A stretch of 64,000 nt of DNA from Mycteria americana (lineage: Eukaryota; Chordata; Aves; Ciconiiformes; Ciconiidae), in assembly GCF_035582795.1 (NCBI RefSeq), contig NC_134370.1:38675501-38739500 (forward strand), given 5' to 3'. Positions 36,740 through 48,964 of the stretch are shown here, one piece after another. Each line of letters opens with the position of its first letter. Within the stretch, counting starts at the first letter, position 1. Both the position numbers and the translations under genes were made by a program. The notes beneath the pieces are model-generated. The model did not search any database. It was not told the DNA's origin and saw only the letters and a program-made list of their open reading frames with translations.

Positions 36740-38015
36740 AAATCTGCATAATTTAAAAAAAATATGTATTTAAATGTTATCCATACAGCACTAACAGCAA
36801 CAAGGAAATGTATCAGCACATTACGGCTCAAGGAGAAATCCCTGCAGATAAAAGACAGCAAAACAGGACCTGAAGTATGAGAGACAGGAGAGTTCACAGC
36901 ATGGATCGCCAGTCCCAGAGCCAGTCTAAGGCGTGGAGAGAAGGCAGCAAATGAGCTACACGCAAGAAACGAAGACAACTGTGACCTTGAGCTGAGAACA
37001 CATTTGTAATAGACCTATAAAGATGCCAATCTCCTATTTATATAGTGGATAAATACCTGTGCAGCTACCCAGGAAGCCATGCATAAAAATTCTGCACCAA
37101 ACTCCTGAGAAAACCCCATGCCAGAGACTTCTCTGCTCCCATCTCTGTATCAATCCACTGCAAAGCTGTACTAAATGCCTCTTTTCCACCCCACAGCTAA
37201 CAATACAGGGCCTAAATGCTGTGCATTTAATCTGAATTATCAGCATTTGCTGGGCCTGGCTTTACCTATGCGAACAGCAATCACAGAAGAATAAAAAGAG
37301 AAAAATCCCGTACGGGTTATTCAAACGCTGGAAATGTCTCACAGCCCTGGTTGTTACAGGGTGATTTTCTTGCATCTCTCTTAAAACAGAAAAGCAGCAT
37401 GGGAAGAACTAGAGATCGAAAGCGGCAGCCGGACTGACCAAGAAACATGTTTGGTGGAAAAGCAAAAAAGACTGAGGGCCAGGGTAGTACACACTGAGCA
37501 AAACCAATAGCATCCTCTGTGTGAATTGCCCTAAATTGAATTGTTTTTACCAGCTTTGTAAACCAAATTTAGGCTTGCAGGAGACTCCAAAGAATACTGG
37601 TGATTCAGAGTTAGAAATGAGCCTTTTACCCTATACTGGCTTTGCAGGGGTCTCAGAGAGAAAGCAACAGTAGCGAGCACACCTAGAACGTTAATGCACG
37701 TGCCTGCGCGTCCTCGTTGCAGGGACAGACTGAAGGAGATTCCCCCAGACGCCACCACCACAGGTTGCCTTTGAAAGAGGAGGGGAACGCACTTTCCTGT
37801 TTCCGCTTTGGAAATGACCAACTGTTTGGGTATTCCCAGGAAGAGAAGCCAAAGAGCTAACGTTAACCTTTTCCCTCTGCTGCCGATATACCAACAGATT
37901 GATATTATCCTCGAGTAACAAAGTACCCTCTGAGAAGCCAGGATTAATGCAGTCTCAGCCCAAAAGGCCAAGCAGGCTCTGGACCAAACAGTACTCATAG
38001 AAATTAAGGCCCAGG
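36740..38015. other. non-coding stretch, nothing recognised
   Basis: Ordinary composition. The 155-codon minus-strand frame at 37531-37998 has no recognisable domain. Confidence 0.45.
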
Positions 38016-38062
38016 CTGAGATGGCTTAAATTTCCTCTGAGATGGCTTAAATTTCCTCTGAG
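38016..38062. repeat. 21 bp tandem duplication (2.2 copies)
   Basis: Two exact copies of ctgagatggcttaaatttcct followed by ctgag. Identity between copies points to a recent slippage or duplication event. Confidence 0.95.
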
Positions 38063-38426
38063 AACTTGTGCCAAACCATTCCTGTTAGGCAGACGCTTCC
38101 AAACGCCCTTGAAAAGCCAAGAGGGAGCACCAGGCGTGGACACAAGCCCAAACTCAAGCAGTCTGCGGTTCATACCCCTGCCTTCCCAGCTTGCTGCTTG
38201 CTCCCCAGTGCTCTCCCTTCTCCGACCCTTGGGGAGCTCCCTCCTGCTGCAGCGCTGCCCGCGACCACCGGGACTCTGCTCTGAAAAATGACATTAACGG
38301 CGCGAGTTTTGACAAAGCATCAGCTCAGGTCTCTCAATACCTTTTATAACGTCCATGTTTCAGTTACCACACTGCACCACATCTACCCCTTTAGTGTTTC
38401 AGGAGCATTGACAGGTGACAGATACC

Positions 38427-38450
38427 AAAAAAAAAAAAAAAAAAAAAAAA
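38427..38450. repeat. poly(A) run, 24 bases
   Basis: Pure A24, a simple repeat. Confidence 0.95.
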
Positions 38451-38748
38451 GGCAAAAGGCACTTTGCAAGGGCAGAAACAGTTCTGGGAGACAGCTGTGC
38501 CTGGGGAAAGTAACCCAACCAAATGCCCAAGAAACAACTACCTGTCCCCTGCTTTGCTTCAGCTTGGTTCCCCCATGGATGGGTTCAGCAGCGGTGTAGG
38601 TGTCTGCAGCAGCTCGCAAACTCCCATCTCCCTCCTGGGGCCACCCCTTCCAAATAAGCACACACCATTATGAAGAATCACTTAAAAACAGCAGGAACGG
38701 AGGAGAAGGTGTGATTCCATCCAGTGTTAAACTTCTCCATCCCAAGGC

Positions 38749-38770
38749 TTTTTTTTTTTTTTTTTTTTTT
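38749..38770. repeat. poly(T) run, 22 bases
   Basis: Pure T22, a simple repeat. Confidence 0.95.
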
Positions 38771-39496
38771 GGATCAGTACCTTTTGCCTGTGAGCAATGA
38801 TAAAACTACTGATTAAACTTTAAAGGGGGACTATCTTTGAACCAGAGGAGAGGCACAGCAGGGAAGGGATGCATTATTTAAAGGAGGGTTTGTGTTTTCC
38901 ACCCCAGCAGCCACTGTGAGATTGCCAGGCAAAGCACGGTACTACAGAGTCAAAATCCAAGTGCCCCAAGATGAACATTACACGGTAACACATGCTTAAA
39001 TAATCCGTTTATTACATCTTCTGATTATAACTTCAACGAGGCACAAGTTTTACAGCTAATATTTTGGAGAACTGCAACATTTTTTTTATGGCATGCCAAG
39101 AATTCACAGGAGAATGAGTCTCACCTAAGTTTACTTCTTCCATCAGGGGACTACATAGATTTTTCACATAAAATTACCTATCACATGGTGCCTATAAAAA
39201 GATGCAGCTGTAAACGTCCCAGTTTCAACCCCAGAGCTGAAAGTTAGTATCACAAGGAGCAAAAAAAGTTCCTACAGCAAAATGGCTAACTGCAGTAGAT
39301 TTTACACCTGTCTGGAAAGCTCTTCCTTCAATGCCGTGTTATCACATACACCACAGCCCCCCGCCAGATGCTCGAGCAGGGCTGTGCTGCCCATGTGCAG
39401 CACGCACTGCCAGGGAGGCACTGTGTGTGTTTGCCTATCATCCAAAGTCAATGTTTCTCACTTTTTTTTTAATCAAAGAAGAATTAACCTTTGGGG

Positions 39497-39517
39497 AAAA
39501 AAAAAAAAAAAAAAAAA
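39497..39517. repeat. poly(A) run, 21 bases
   Basis: Pure A21, followed by caaaac. A simple repeat. Confidence 0.95.
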
Positions 39518-39785
39518 CAAAACATTCACGGACCATCTCCTGCAGTGTTGACACAACAGTTTTCATTTGCAAGCAAATGAAAGTTCAACTTAAACGTCAA
39601 ATATTCATTTATCAGCATTAACCTAGCTTCCCCTCCCCTCTTTGCTCCACAGGCATTTTTCGTATTTGGTTGTAAGCGGGCTCACGACTGTACGCGTAAA
39701 GCTATTTTGTTCCTTTCGCTTTGAGAACGGTTCCCCAGATTACGCCCTGAACTTCTCTGACCCGCTAGTTGTCCCCTGTGACAGG

Positions 39786-39804
39786 GTTGCCTGTTCTAGG
39801 CAAC
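39786..39804. promoter_or_regulatory. inverted repeat of RFX-like half-sites
   Basis: GTTGCCT (39786-39792) and AGGCAAC (39798-39804) are exact 7-base arms around gttct. GTTGCC...GGCAAC resembles two X-box half-sites, but the gap is wider than the usual RFX spacing of up to about three bases. A small hairpin is the alternative. Confidence 0.35.
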
Positions 39805-39939
39805 GTTATATAAAAAAAAAAAAAAACCACACCCAAAAAAACCAACAACACACACAAACAAACAGAATCAGGCTTTCAGAAAGGCTCGCATTCAGGGAAA
39901 TCCATTATCATTAATGGCAAGCCTCCCAGAATCTGTTCT

Positions 39940-40800
39940 TCATTTCTTTTTCATTTTAAAATGTCAATGCATGTTGTCAGAATGCAATTGTTTTCCTTAA
40001 TCATCCGCAGCAGTGAAGTAGAAAGTACTCATCTTTGTGGTGTGGAAAAGTCACTTGCTTTATTCATACCACACTCAATTTTGAGAGGATGCTTTCCAGG
40101 CTGGTTTTGCCCTCAAGAATCAAGGCTTATACACTCATCTTCTGTACGAGCCTGTGTGAGCGATAAAGATCCTTCTACCAGGAAATTCGGGTTTCTTTGC
40201 TAGGGTTGCCACTGAAGGAAAGGCACAGGTATGAGGACACATGTTCGGAGGTGTCAGAGAACCCTTAAGGGAAAGCCATCTAGAAAACTGGGTATCCTCT
40301 TACTTTAAAAGCTTGGGAACTAGAAAAAGAATTGGGGCATTGTTGTCACCTCGATTTTTGTCAAAGCCGGAAAGGCGAACCGCAGAACGTTGTTCCGCTC
40401 CATTATCACTTCTCGAGAGTTGTTCCTCAGTGCAACAACTACATACAATCTTTTCAGTCTGGTAATTGTTGTTTTTTTTCCCCCAGCAATCACAAAGAGA
40501 AGCTGCTGAAAGGTGCGGGCAACAGACTTCTTAAAGAGCTGTTGACAACTCCCAGGAAACTTTTACATTTCGAATGCATTCTGCCCACATTTCCTATATT
40601 TTCTGTGGTTCTTAAGTTCCTCAATTTAGCACACAAAGCTATTTGCATGAAAATAGCATCTTGAGAGTTTCTTATGGAAGACTTACAATGCTTTTCTTTA
40701 GAAAAAACACCACATAATTGTAGAATTATGTGTTGAACATCTCAGGTAGCTGGGGTAAGAGGAGAATCAAGCACAAAACTGATTGCAAACATTTTTCTTT
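39940..40800. promoter_or_regulatory. AT-rich candidate regulatory block
   Basis: Contains tcattttaaaatgtcaatgc, gaatgcaattgttttccttaatc, and an inverted octamer ATTTGCAT (40641-40648) followed by acataattgtagaattatg. It is repeat-poor. Several frames run through it, but none looks coding. Confidence 0.28.
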
Positions 40801-43559
40801 CATTTTAGATCCCATCAAGTTCTCATTCTCCAGCTGCCACTCACAATGGTACTCCTGGATACATTAATCTAGTGCCATTATCATTCTCTAAAGGCAAGGA
40901 GCGCTTTTATTAAAGCAAAGACAAATGAATTTAATGGTTTGACTGTCTGTGTTTCTAAAAATACATGCAGACTTCCTCTTGACCTGCAGGTAAGAAAATT
41001 CTGTATTGATATATTCTTGGACTAAACCCACTCCCCCAAAGAAAGATAAAACATCCCATCTGGCAAGAACCACTTTCCCAAAGTCCTAGAGAGATGGCTG
41101 GAACCTATGGTGCATCTAACAGGTCGGCAGAGCGTTAGCTGAGAGATGAAATCCATTTCCAAATGAGATGGTCCTGCGCAAATCCACCAGACTATGAACT
41201 CTACCAAGACTGTGATTTGCAGTGGAGCAGCGTTATGCAAGCAAGGCGATAACCTTTCAGGTAGCCAGCAACCACCTCACTTAAGGACGTCGCACTCCCA
41301 ATCAGCATCTTAAGTCGCACGAGACAGCAAACAGGCAGTTAGCATTTCAACATGCTTCAGAGAGGAAAAAAGCAATATGTTTACCAGATTTTATACTTGC
41401 TGGCGTTTCAGAGTGTGTTGCAAGTGCAGTCTCACAAAGAGATTGCTCCCCGTGCTGGATGTTGGGATAAGCAAGGACGGGTCACAGCTGGCAGCCAGCC
41501 TGGACTCTAGTGCCTGCGCAAAGGCTTTGGACAACAGAAGCTCTCTGGACTCAACGTTTTCTCAGGTTGCCCACAGATACAGAGGGCTGGAGCCAACAAC
41601 TTGGTCCTGCCAGCCCCACCTGCCTACACCTAAAAGCAAGGACTTTCTGGCCAAACCTGTATCACACAGATGATCGTACTGATGAATCATCCAGCTGCAT
41701 CAGGCAATTGAAACAGCAGAACCGAACAAGAAATACCAACTATGTGCTTTAGACACCTACAAACTCTAGTAAACTACAGCCACTTCCCTATACTTGGCTC
41801 TGTCACCATCAGCGGGTAGGTGAACCAATTGCCGCTACTTGGGTGATGTCAGAACAGTTTTAGGAGGTGAGAGGAGACAGAGCATGATGTAGTTAACTAG
41901 CTGCAGTCTGTCTACCTTTTATCACCCATGAAGCAGATGATGATGTTATTTCAATTGCCCGTGACTCACAGAATCACAACATTGGGTTTCCACGAGAACG
42001 CCAGGGAAGAGGAAAGGCAGCCACCATAGATGTGGGGCTACATTATGACAAACTCTGGAGACACCCTGCAGTCTATTTGATATCTCAGATAGCTCACAAG
42101 CACCTTCACACAGTGGCCTGCTCAGAGCAAGAGCCTCATGCACTCCTGCTTACCTGGACCTGGGTCTTGGAGCCATTCACACACACAGAGACCAGAAACC
42201 GCTCCAGCAAGGGCCGTACTAATTTGGGGTATTTTGCAAGCACTTTGCCTGCTGAAGTCCTGAATCAAGCTCCACGTTTCTGTATCAAAGTTCCTAGTAA
42301 AGGAGATATTTCTCGCATAGAAATCTTGAACTCCAATGGAAAAATCACTGTGGGAAGGCAAGTCTTAATAAACTATTTACCCACATGACCAGATGCTTCC
42401 AGAAATTAACAGCATGCTTTGGGCACCCCATGGGAATGTGACCTGCCATAGGCTTGATTTGAAGAGATCCTAGCAAGGGAGAACTGTCAATTAAGATGAT
42501 AATCAACATTCTCTCTAAGGCAACCATTCCCCTTAAGATCATTAGAAAGTCCTAAGAAAGAATCACTGCTACCACCTTCTAGGGTGGACCACAGGAACTG
42601 TGTATGACATTAGGTATCAGTAAAGGAAAAGGAAGCAAAGAAGAGAAAGAAGCTTCAAGAGGTAAGACTAAATGGCATTTACGCCAAAACTGGAATTGCA
42701 ACAGGGCTAGTGTGTTCAAAAACCTTAAAGGATTTTAAGATCTGGTCTTCTTGTCCTTCAATCTACAAGATTTCTGCTGCACCCACACAAATACCCCTAA
42801 ACAAGACCCTGGAGTTTATTCTAAACAGATGCCAGAGGCTTTGCAGATCACTACAAGTGCTCAGATCCTCTGTTTCATGCCTCACCCAAAACAATACAGG
42901 CACCTTCAGCAGCATAGACCGAAATTATGAGAGACCATCACATCAGCAGGAACCGGGGGCAGGGGCAAATCACTTAAAATAAACCCAGGCAGCACCTGGA
43001 CTTTTCTTGGTGGACTACCCAGCTTCAACACTGCTTTTTCTCATGAACATTGTCAAGATCATCTCCCAAAATGGCACATTAGGAAGAATTTATTTTTGCA
43101 TGAACAAATGCCAAATTATCTCGATGGCTGGCAGTATTCACCACATCATCACACAAATTCATTAAAAAAAAATTACAAGGTCACCTCCAAGCAACTCTTA
43201 AGTAGCTATTCTCATGCAAATGTTTCTGTGTAAATGCAAGAAAAACACAAACAACAAGAAAAATACTGAAAAGTAAAAAAAAAAAAATCACTGCGAGTAG
43301 AGGAGCTCTCCCATGAGACAGCAGGAAATTTTTTTTAACGCTTCTGACTGTTATTGCAACTGCAGGAAGAAAAGACAAATTAGAAAGATGAGAAGGTAGC
43401 AAAACACAAGGTCAGCAATAATGTGACTCCAAGGTATTATTGAATTCAGTCAAGGTTAATCAGAGAAGCCAAGTTTTTACCTTGGTGCCTTCACCAGGTG
43501 CCTAAAAATGATGTAAGGATCCAGCTCAAGAAACATTAGATTCTCTCATTTCTGCCTCT
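40801..43559. other. non-coding stretch, nothing firm
   Basis: No gene or repeat family recognised. A perfect octamer ATGCAAAT lies at 43214-43221, shortly before an A-run near 43276. A 118-codon plus-strand frame at 42032-42388 looks random. Confidence 0.4.
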
Positions 43560-43930
43560 CAAAGAAGTATTTGCAAGACCCTGGTTAATTAAACCAATAA
43601 ACCACAAGCGAAAGCCTGGCCTTGTGCCACATTTTTACTAGCACGTTGTGCAGGGGTGTTGCATTAACAGCTGTTATCCTGTCGCAGGGGGATGGAGGAG
43701 ACGAGAGCGGGGAGCAGAGGAGAAGGAGCAGTAGCGGAAAGAACAAGACGAAGCAGCTGATTTTCAATTAACAGTTGAAATAAAAATGAAGTGCTTTTAG
43801 CGCTCGGCCTTCAAAGTGCCAATACTCTTAAATAACACAGATACCTGGCCGTTCTATAGCCCTATTAAATCAACTTCATTTGTTTTAAGGAAAGCTGAGT
43901 GGTATTTATTTAACAAGCACTTCTTCAAGC
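43560..43930. promoter_or_regulatory. candidate regulatory block
   Basis: The left part has ctggttaattaaaccaataaaccacaag (ATTA words with a RUNX-like AACCACA). The right part has gcagctgattttcaattaacagttg followed by gtgcttttagcgctcggcc and gcactt words. A GC-rich purine patch (about 43685-43740) separates them. The texture suggests two small elements. Confidence 0.3.
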
Positions 43931-45675
43931 ATGACTCAACATGCAGGGAGGAATCCTTTCAGGGCGAAGAAAAATGTCTCAGAGGGATGCTGGGAGAAGA
44001 AATTTCTCTTTGGACTAGAAATCACTCACTACAGCAGCTTCTGGCCAGGCGAGGAGTGTTCGGAGATGGTTTGGATCATCTGCTTCTGCCCAGCTCAGGG
44101 TGCACATTACTTTGTCCCATGAAGGTATGTTGATGTCCCTAGACATTAAGCACCTGGTAAAAGGGTGAGGTTAGGATCGCAGGCTCCTGGAGGGAGAAGC
44201 AGACACCTCAAAAGGTGATCCACTCAGTCAGGACACCCTAAACATCCTCCTCAGTTATTCCTTTCCCCCTAATACTGCTTGAAACCTTCCCGCCACCTTG
44301 ATTTTAAGTGAAATGGTTAATATAAATCAGAAACAACATCCTCGGAATACATGGTGCTGTGTATCTTCCCCAGGTGTGAAGCAAGCTGAGCAAGGGGTAG
44401 TAACAAAAGCCTTGGTGCACAGTGAGCCTCCAAGCTGTCACCCGGCTTGCCTGGAAGTCCTAGCCTTTCCTTTCCTGGAAAATCAAGGATTTTGCTTACC
44501 AAGTGGGTCTGAGGAGGGGCATCCATGCTATCCCGCAACTGAATCCTTCCCAAAATCCTTGCAGGTTTGGCCATCCAGGCTATCACTCTGTCCCATCTAG
44601 GAGCCCATCACAGGTCAGTTCTCACCTATCCTGGTTATTTAGGGCTGAGTGAAGCTCCTGGAGCTCCTTCACCACGTTTTAAGTGCTCAGGGCTTCAAGT
44701 TTCATTAGTGGTTACTCTTACCTGTCATTTTCTTTCGCTTTAGTTTCTGTATCCTGATCTCTGATCCGTTTACTGTAAGATCCACTTACTCCAATCCCCG
44801 ACCTCTCGTCTTTGATACAACACACAACCAATTCTTAGTTGGAGCCTCTTTCCTTCTGCCAAAGAGCTCTCCAGCAACAGCTTTGTGTTACAGCCACATC
44901 CATTACAAGGCCCCTTCATACACTTAGCCTGCAACTCTTTTTCAATCAGTCGCCAGTTCTCCATGTGCAAGTAACTCTTGTCCGCACGTGACCGAGGCTC
45001 TCATGCGCTCGGTACAAAGCATCTCAGCACATTCAGAGTGGTGTTTATGAGCCAATGTGCATTAACCTTTCCTCTTGGAAACCTGACTAAAGAGTACGAT
45101 GGTTATCCGAAAGGCCTAATAACCAGTCGAGAGCACGAGGCACAGCTAAGCCTCGCAGAGTGTTGAATTGCCTTCCTGGGATGGTTTGATGAGGGACATA
45201 ATCACAGGAGAAGTACTTTGAAAGAGCGCGTCTTCATCTCTCTTAAAAGTACCAATAATCAGTAGCTAATTTTCTCTGTCCTGTTAGAGCTTGTTTGACT
45301 TCTTGAGAAGTTAATACCTGTCCTTAAGGTTAGGCTGATACAAGCACCACTGATTTTTCAATGGCTCAACTTCAGGGCTGCTAGAACAGCAAAATTATCA
45401 TCATTTAAAGGTATCATTAGTTAAATCAGAAATTTCATTATTTAAAGTAAAAAAAAAAAAAGGCAAATATATTGTTTGTGATACATGCAGAAGTACACCT
45501 CACTTCACATTCAGATACCAACGTTTTGGAAAACAGCCACAGCTCTCTGGTACTATCAATGTAGTCCAAAATACAGACTAAACTGAAGACATGGGGAAGG
45601 AGCAGCACCACACTGGGAACACAAATACTTTACTTCTCACCTGCCCCCATGCATCTAATTTTAAATCCTTCCTCT
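43931..45675. other. non-coding stretch, nothing firm
   Basis: No gene recognised. The piece around 44990-45170 keeps CpGs in average-GC DNA (gatggttatccgaaaggcc, aaccagtcgagagcacg), which may indicate constraint. An A-run lies near 45449-45462. The stretch abuts the solo LTR. Confidence 0.38.
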
Positions 45676-45680
45676 ACGCC

Positions 45681-46271
45681 TGTCATGGTTTAACCCCAGC
45701 TCACAACTAAGCCCCACACAGCCGCTCGCTCACTCCCCCACGGTGGGATGGGGGAGAGAATCGGAAGAGCAAAAGTGAGAAAACTTGTGGGTTGAGATAA
45801 AGACAGTTTAATAGGGAAAGCAAAAGCCGTGCACGCAAGCAAAGCAAAACAAGGAATTCATTCACTGCTTCCCATGGGCAGGCAGGTGTTCAGCCATCTC
45901 CAGGAAAGCAGGGCTCCATCACACGTAACAGTTATTCGGGAAGACAAACGCCATCGCTCTGAACGTCCGCCCCTTCCTTCTTCCCCCAGCTTTACATGCT
46001 GAGCATGACATCATATGGCGTGGGATATCCCTTTGGTCAGTTGGGGTCAGCTGTCCCAGCCGTGTCCCCTCCCAACTTCTTGTGCACCCCCAGCCTACTC
46101 GCTGGTGGGGTGGGGTGAGAGGCAGAAAAGGCCTTGACGCTGTGCAAGCACTGCTCCGCAGTCACTAAAACAGCACTGTGTTATCAACACTGTTTGCAGC
46201 ACAAATGCAAAGCATAGCCCCATGTAGCTACTATGAAGAAAATTAACTCTACCCCAGCCAAAACCAGCACA
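45681..46271 (-). mobile_element. solo LTR of an avian endogenous retrovirus
   Basis: On the plus strand the element opens with tgtcatggtttaacccc and closes with accagcaca, giving TG...CA ends over 591 bases. Flanks are acgcc (45676-45680) and acacc (46272-46276), a 5-base target-site duplication with one mismatch. I recognise the ends and the internal block around cagctgtcccagccgtgtcccctcccaacttcttg (in parts) as an LTR family common in bird genomes. Functional orientation appears to be minus: an ATTAAA-type poly(A) signal (ttta at 45807, complement of tattaaa) lies after the region where the TATA box is expected near 45990, and that box is degraded to a catgtaaa-like word. No internal retroviral gene flanks it, so it is a solo LTR left by recombination. 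The exact family name is not claimed. Confidence 0.85.
45807..45813 (-). promoter_or_regulatory. poly(A)-signal-like word inside the solo LTR
   Basis: The plus-strand word tttaata is tattaaa on the minus strand, an ATTAAA-type polyadenylation signal placed in the last quarter of the LTR in its minus orientation. This is where the R region signal of a retroviral LTR is expected. It supports the orientation call. Confidence 0.5.
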
Positions 46272-46276
46272 ACACC

Positions 46277-48947
46277 TTGCCTGCAGGCCCTCTGAAACGC
46301 AGCGTTCAGATCCTGGGTTTAAAGCATTTGTTGTCCAATGCTACATGGTTCTCTCCCTAGTGATGCACCCATGCTTCAGGAAAAAAAAAGCATTGGTGAA
46401 GATATCAAATGCACAAGAGCACTCTACTTCTCAACGTATGGCAGCCCAAAGGGTAGGATGGTGCCAAAACAGCCACCCCACTCACCACCACCTGCTTTCC
46501 ATTTCACTGATGAGCTCCAAACCGCAAAGACCAAGGTCGTGCAAAGGCACCCTCTCTGTTCCCCCTGCCATGGGCCCTTGCAGCACCACAGCAGACTGGG
46601 CACACAGACAGCCCCGAGGGGCGAATGCCTCCCACGCTCGCCCGGCTTGGCGCTGACTGCATCCGTGCGGATGGGAAGAGGGCGTCTCGGCCCCTCCACC
46701 CCCTCTCCCCTCCGTTTCAGAAGCAGTACGTAGAAAAAGGGACAAGGCTGCGATTATTATTCGAGGTTTCGAAACCAGGAGGGATGGTGCAGGCTAGAAA
46801 ATGTCACGGGCCTCTTGCAGACGTGACACAGGCTGGTTTGTGGGCAAATTAACACAACCGGGAGAATTCACACAGGCTCATCAGGGTAATGAAATGTGAT
46901 ATCCACTGGAGAAAGCAGGGGCAGGGACACACTCCGCTTTGCTGTAGCAGCAATGCCCTTTAGACAAAAGACTCCCTAGTGAAATGCAAAACAACTCTGG
47001 GATGGAGTGTATTCAAACAGGATCCAAGGACAGCAAACCCATAACCACGTAAACAGATCCCTTCTGCTTATTTCTGTGCTGCACGGGGACATGCCAACCT
47101 GTATTTGGGGAGGGGATGCTCAGAAAACACTACCATTTTTCTTTTTTCCTGATGCCTGCTCTCTAATAGTCCTGTTGTTCACGGTCCAAATAAAAAAAGT
47201 CTCACCCCAAAAAACCTTGCTGACGACAGATACAGGCCATGTACATCAGCCACAGGTTCTTTAAGACTGACTTACAGCAACTGCTGCACCACGCAGGGAG
47301 GCAAATTAACCTGACAAACAACTCTTCCCATCCAGACTCCTGTTTTCTCCTGCAGATCAACCCTAACCTGCCAGCACTCCTTTCCTGTGAAGACAGATAC
47401 ATTCCAGCTCTTTTTAAACAGTTTTGCTCAAGACTTCTGGCTGTTAGGATGGTCTGTGTCACCTTAAGACCATGCAAGGAAATCTTCCTTGCTAATGCAT
47501 GGGGTGACCCACCTAGCACCTGGCACTCGGCATGCCCTGACCACGACTGCTGGTCCCATCTCTTCAGAAATGCTTTTTGGTGCTGTGCCTAGCTTTCATC
47601 CCATTGCACATCCTCCTAACAGCTCCCAGCTCTCATGACTCTCTCCAGACTCGCAGATGAAGACTTGTCTTTTGACCTACTACGGTCTCTCTGCAAATTA
47701 ACTTTATTTCAGGGCCCTCTGCCTTGTACGTACCTCCCCGTCTTCTGTCTTTACAGACATCAGATTAATTTTTGCATAAGTGGGGCTCCTGGAGAGCTCT
47801 TTTCAGAGGAACTTCGAGGAAGTCCTAGGAAACTTTCTCCAAAATAGTAACTATTCTTATCCTAACATCATTTGGGCATTGTACATACATGATTAAGCAT
47901 ACATACAGAGAAGGAAAATACCCATTATCCCATGGATAACACCACCTGAGAGCTCCTCTATGTGAATCTGGTGTAGCTCTGAGTGAGAGGGAGATACCAG
48001 TCCTAGGGAGAAGAAAAAACAGAGATCACAGCTTTAACTTTACTTTTCACACCTTCCCTCACAGAGGAAACGCTGCATTAAGATGTTGGGTGAAGCATAA
48101 CACATCCCACACTCCCCACCTCAGCTTGAAACGTGTAGCCCTCCATTACAGAATCCCAAATTGTTGTGCTCAGGCAGGTCAAAATAAGGCTATTCACTTT
48201 TTAAAATCATCTCTTTGGTGCTGTTTGGACTCGAATTTTAATGAGTACATATCCAAAGACGCCAACACTTGTCCATCCAAGACTGGGCTGTCGTGACACC
48301 GTGACACTGGCTTTCTCTGACACGGTTGGCCTCAAAACTACCTCTTGGACCTTGATACCAACAACATACAGACATTTGTTTCTTCATACAGTTTGGTTTG
48401 GGTTTTCCAAAGACTTTAAAAAGGCTGTGGGAAAAATGTTGACTTTGCAAACAAAGTTTCTACACGGAGCAATTTATCTGACACATGGCATCTTAATTTG
48501 GATATGTGTTTTAAGAATGCTTCTTCAGGCAGCGAGCAGCTAAGCTTTGGGAAGTTGCATAAATCAGTACATTTACATTTGTATGCGCTAACAAGAAATG
48601 AATGCCTCTTTCCCTTCCAGTTAGTATTTGTGTGCGTGACGGGTGCTGCTCCCTCTCCCCACCTTTTCCACTGTCTTCAGGATATGACCACAGAAATTGT
48701 CATATTGAATTACACTGATAACCCATCTAATTTAATGCCCTCTCTAAAATAATACCCCACACCAGCTGCTACAGAGGAACATTTAACACTCCTTATAATT
48801 GACAACGATGGAATAGCACCACCAGGAGGGACATATTTCCTTTGCATTAGGGGACCCTCTCCTTTCCTTAAGCATTTTGCCACGTATATTTTTATCCTAG
48901 CTCACATACCTGTGAATATTATACTTTGAGAAAATCTGCTATGGTTT
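46277..48947. other. non-coding stretch, nothing recognised
   Basis: Directly right of the solo LTR. No internal retroviral sequence follows. GC-rich frames at 46338-46745 on both strands are chance. No other repeat family recognised. Confidence 0.45.
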
Positions 48948-48964
48948 GGGGGGGGGGGGGGGGG
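48948..48964 (+). repeat. poly(G) run, 17 bases
   Basis: A pure G17, rare because such runs are unstable and hard to sequence. Its true length may differ from the assembly. Confidence 0.85.

Larger units (their letters stand above)
38063..39785. other. non-coding stretch with three long A/T runs
   Basis: No gene recognised. It carries three of the longest homopolymer runs in the window (listed separately). The block 38990-39200 is AT-rich and repeat-poor and might be an element. Confidence 0.4.

Noticed and set aside
48817..48831. CTCF-like word caccaccaggaggga
   Set aside because: Mismatches the core at a key position and lacks the rest of the long motif, so it is too weak to report as a site. 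A similar weak word near 55832 was dropped for the same reason.
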